Source: an uncultured Oscillospiraceae bacterium (GTDB lineage Bacteria; Bacillota; Clostridia; Oscillospirales; Ruminococcaceae). From it: a DNA stretch of 6,062 nt. The translations under genes were made by a program, and so were the position numbers. Where the stretch lies: positions 1-6,062 of the forward strand of contig USBI01000069.1 in NCBI GenBank assembly GCA_900552945.1, in the 5' to 3' direction. Positions within the stretch are counted from its first letter, which is position 1, and each line of letters starts with the position of its first letter. Shown in pieces: positions 5,578-6,062 of this stretch. The notes beneath the pieces are model-generated. The model made no database searches, had not been told where the DNA came from, and was given only the letters and a program-made list of their open reading frames with translations.

Positions 5578-6062
5578 TTGCAGAGAATGCTCGGCTATAT
5601 GCGCAAAGCCATACAGGAATTCGGACTGATTGAAAACGGAGATAAAATCGCCGTGGGTGTATCCGGCGGGAAAGACTCGGTGGTACTTCTCACCGGCCTT
5701 GCCATGCTTCGGCGGTTCATCGGCATTGAGTACGAGTTAGTCGCCGTCACGCTCGACCCGCACTTCGGCGGCGAGGCAACTGATTATTCCCCCATCCGCG
5801 CACTCTGCGAGCAGCTGGAGGTGCCTTACCTTGTGAAAGACACCCAAATCGGCGAGATCGTCTTTGACGTGCGAAAAGAGCCCAACCCCTGCAGCCTCTG
5901 CGCCCGGATGCGCCGGGGTGCTCTGCACGACGCGGCGGTCGCCCAGGGCTGTAACAAAATCGCCCTCGGCCACCATTTTGACGACGCGGTGGAAACTTTT
6001 GTCATGAACCTGTTCAACGAAGGGCGGCTGGGGTGTTTTTCCCCGAAAAGCTATCTCTCCCG
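5578..6062 (+). CDS. TtcA-family PP-loop ATPase, tRNA thiolation type (partial, N-terminal part)
   Basis: The gene is cut by the right edge; 161 codons are readable. It belongs to the adenine-nucleotide alpha-hydrolase family that activates a tRNA base by adenylation; characterised TtcA makes 2-thiocytidine at position 32 using an iron-sulfur cluster. The PP-loop SGGKDS is at residues 29-34, a CSLC motif (C105, C108) supplies two expected cluster cysteines, and GHHFDDAVET starts at 131, followed by NLFNEGRL. A third cluster cysteine would lie outside the window. Translation most likely starts at TTG 5578, because GGGAGG (5565-5570) is 7 nt upstream; the in-frame ATG at 5587 would be 16 nt away. 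It has its own promoter and looks unrelated to the sugar genes. Clostridial members of this family are mostly untested, so the exact tRNA target is inferred. Confidence 0.9.
   Translation, partial: MQRMLGYMRKAIQEFGLIENGDKIAVGVSGGKDSVVLLTGLAMLRRFIGIEYELVAVTLDPHFGGEATDYSPIRALCEQLEVPYLVKDTQIGEIVFDVRKEPNPCSLCARMRRGALHDAAVAQGCNKIALGHHFDDAVETFVMNLFNEGRLGCFSPKSYLS

Overview
The window looks like a chromosomal stretch from an anaerobic Firmicute of class Clostridia, probably an Oscillospirales/Ruminococcaceae-type gut bacterium. This rests on GC-rich coding sequence with AT-rich intergenic gaps, strong GGAGG-type ribosome binding sites, near-consensus sigma-A promoters, TTG starts, and protein types familiar from that group. 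No species can be named from sequence alone. I see no phage, insertion sequence, CRISPR array, rRNA or tRNA, and the genes that can be read are intact.

Left block (1-3118), a sugar-use locus. The 5' part of an FGGY carbohydrate kinase runs leftward out of the window (1-305, minus). Divergent from it are a LacI-family repressor (522-1541) and an L-fucose/L-arabinose isomerase-family protein (1594-3021), probably co-transcribed and closed by a strong terminator (3085-3118). The 216-bp gap between kinase and repressor holds two good back-to-back promoters and several dyad or repeated elements. One is a near-palindrome with a central CpG, the usual shape of a LacI-family operator. The simplest reading is an aldose isomerised to a ketose and then phosphorylated, with the repressor controlling both directions. 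The sugar cannot be read from the sequence.

Middle block (3142-5419). A small lipoprotein of unknown function (minus) is divergent from a two-gene operon: a VOC/glyoxalase-fold protein with all four metal ligands, then a cytoplasmic TIM-barrel glycoside hydrolase resembling GH5 with both catalytic glutamates. The two divergent promoters are back to back with only 5 bp between their -35 boxes. A terminator with an A6 loop ends the operon.

Right block (5420-6062). A promoter and a short leader precede the 5' part of a TtcA-family PP-loop ATPase (tRNA 2-thiolation type), which starts at TTG and is cut by the window edge.

Overall this is an ordinary metabolic region. I find no convincing new system. 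The most interesting points are the orphan substrate of the kinase/isomerase pair, the layered operator region between 340 and 510, and the unusual pairing of a VOC protein with an intracellular glycoside hydrolase.
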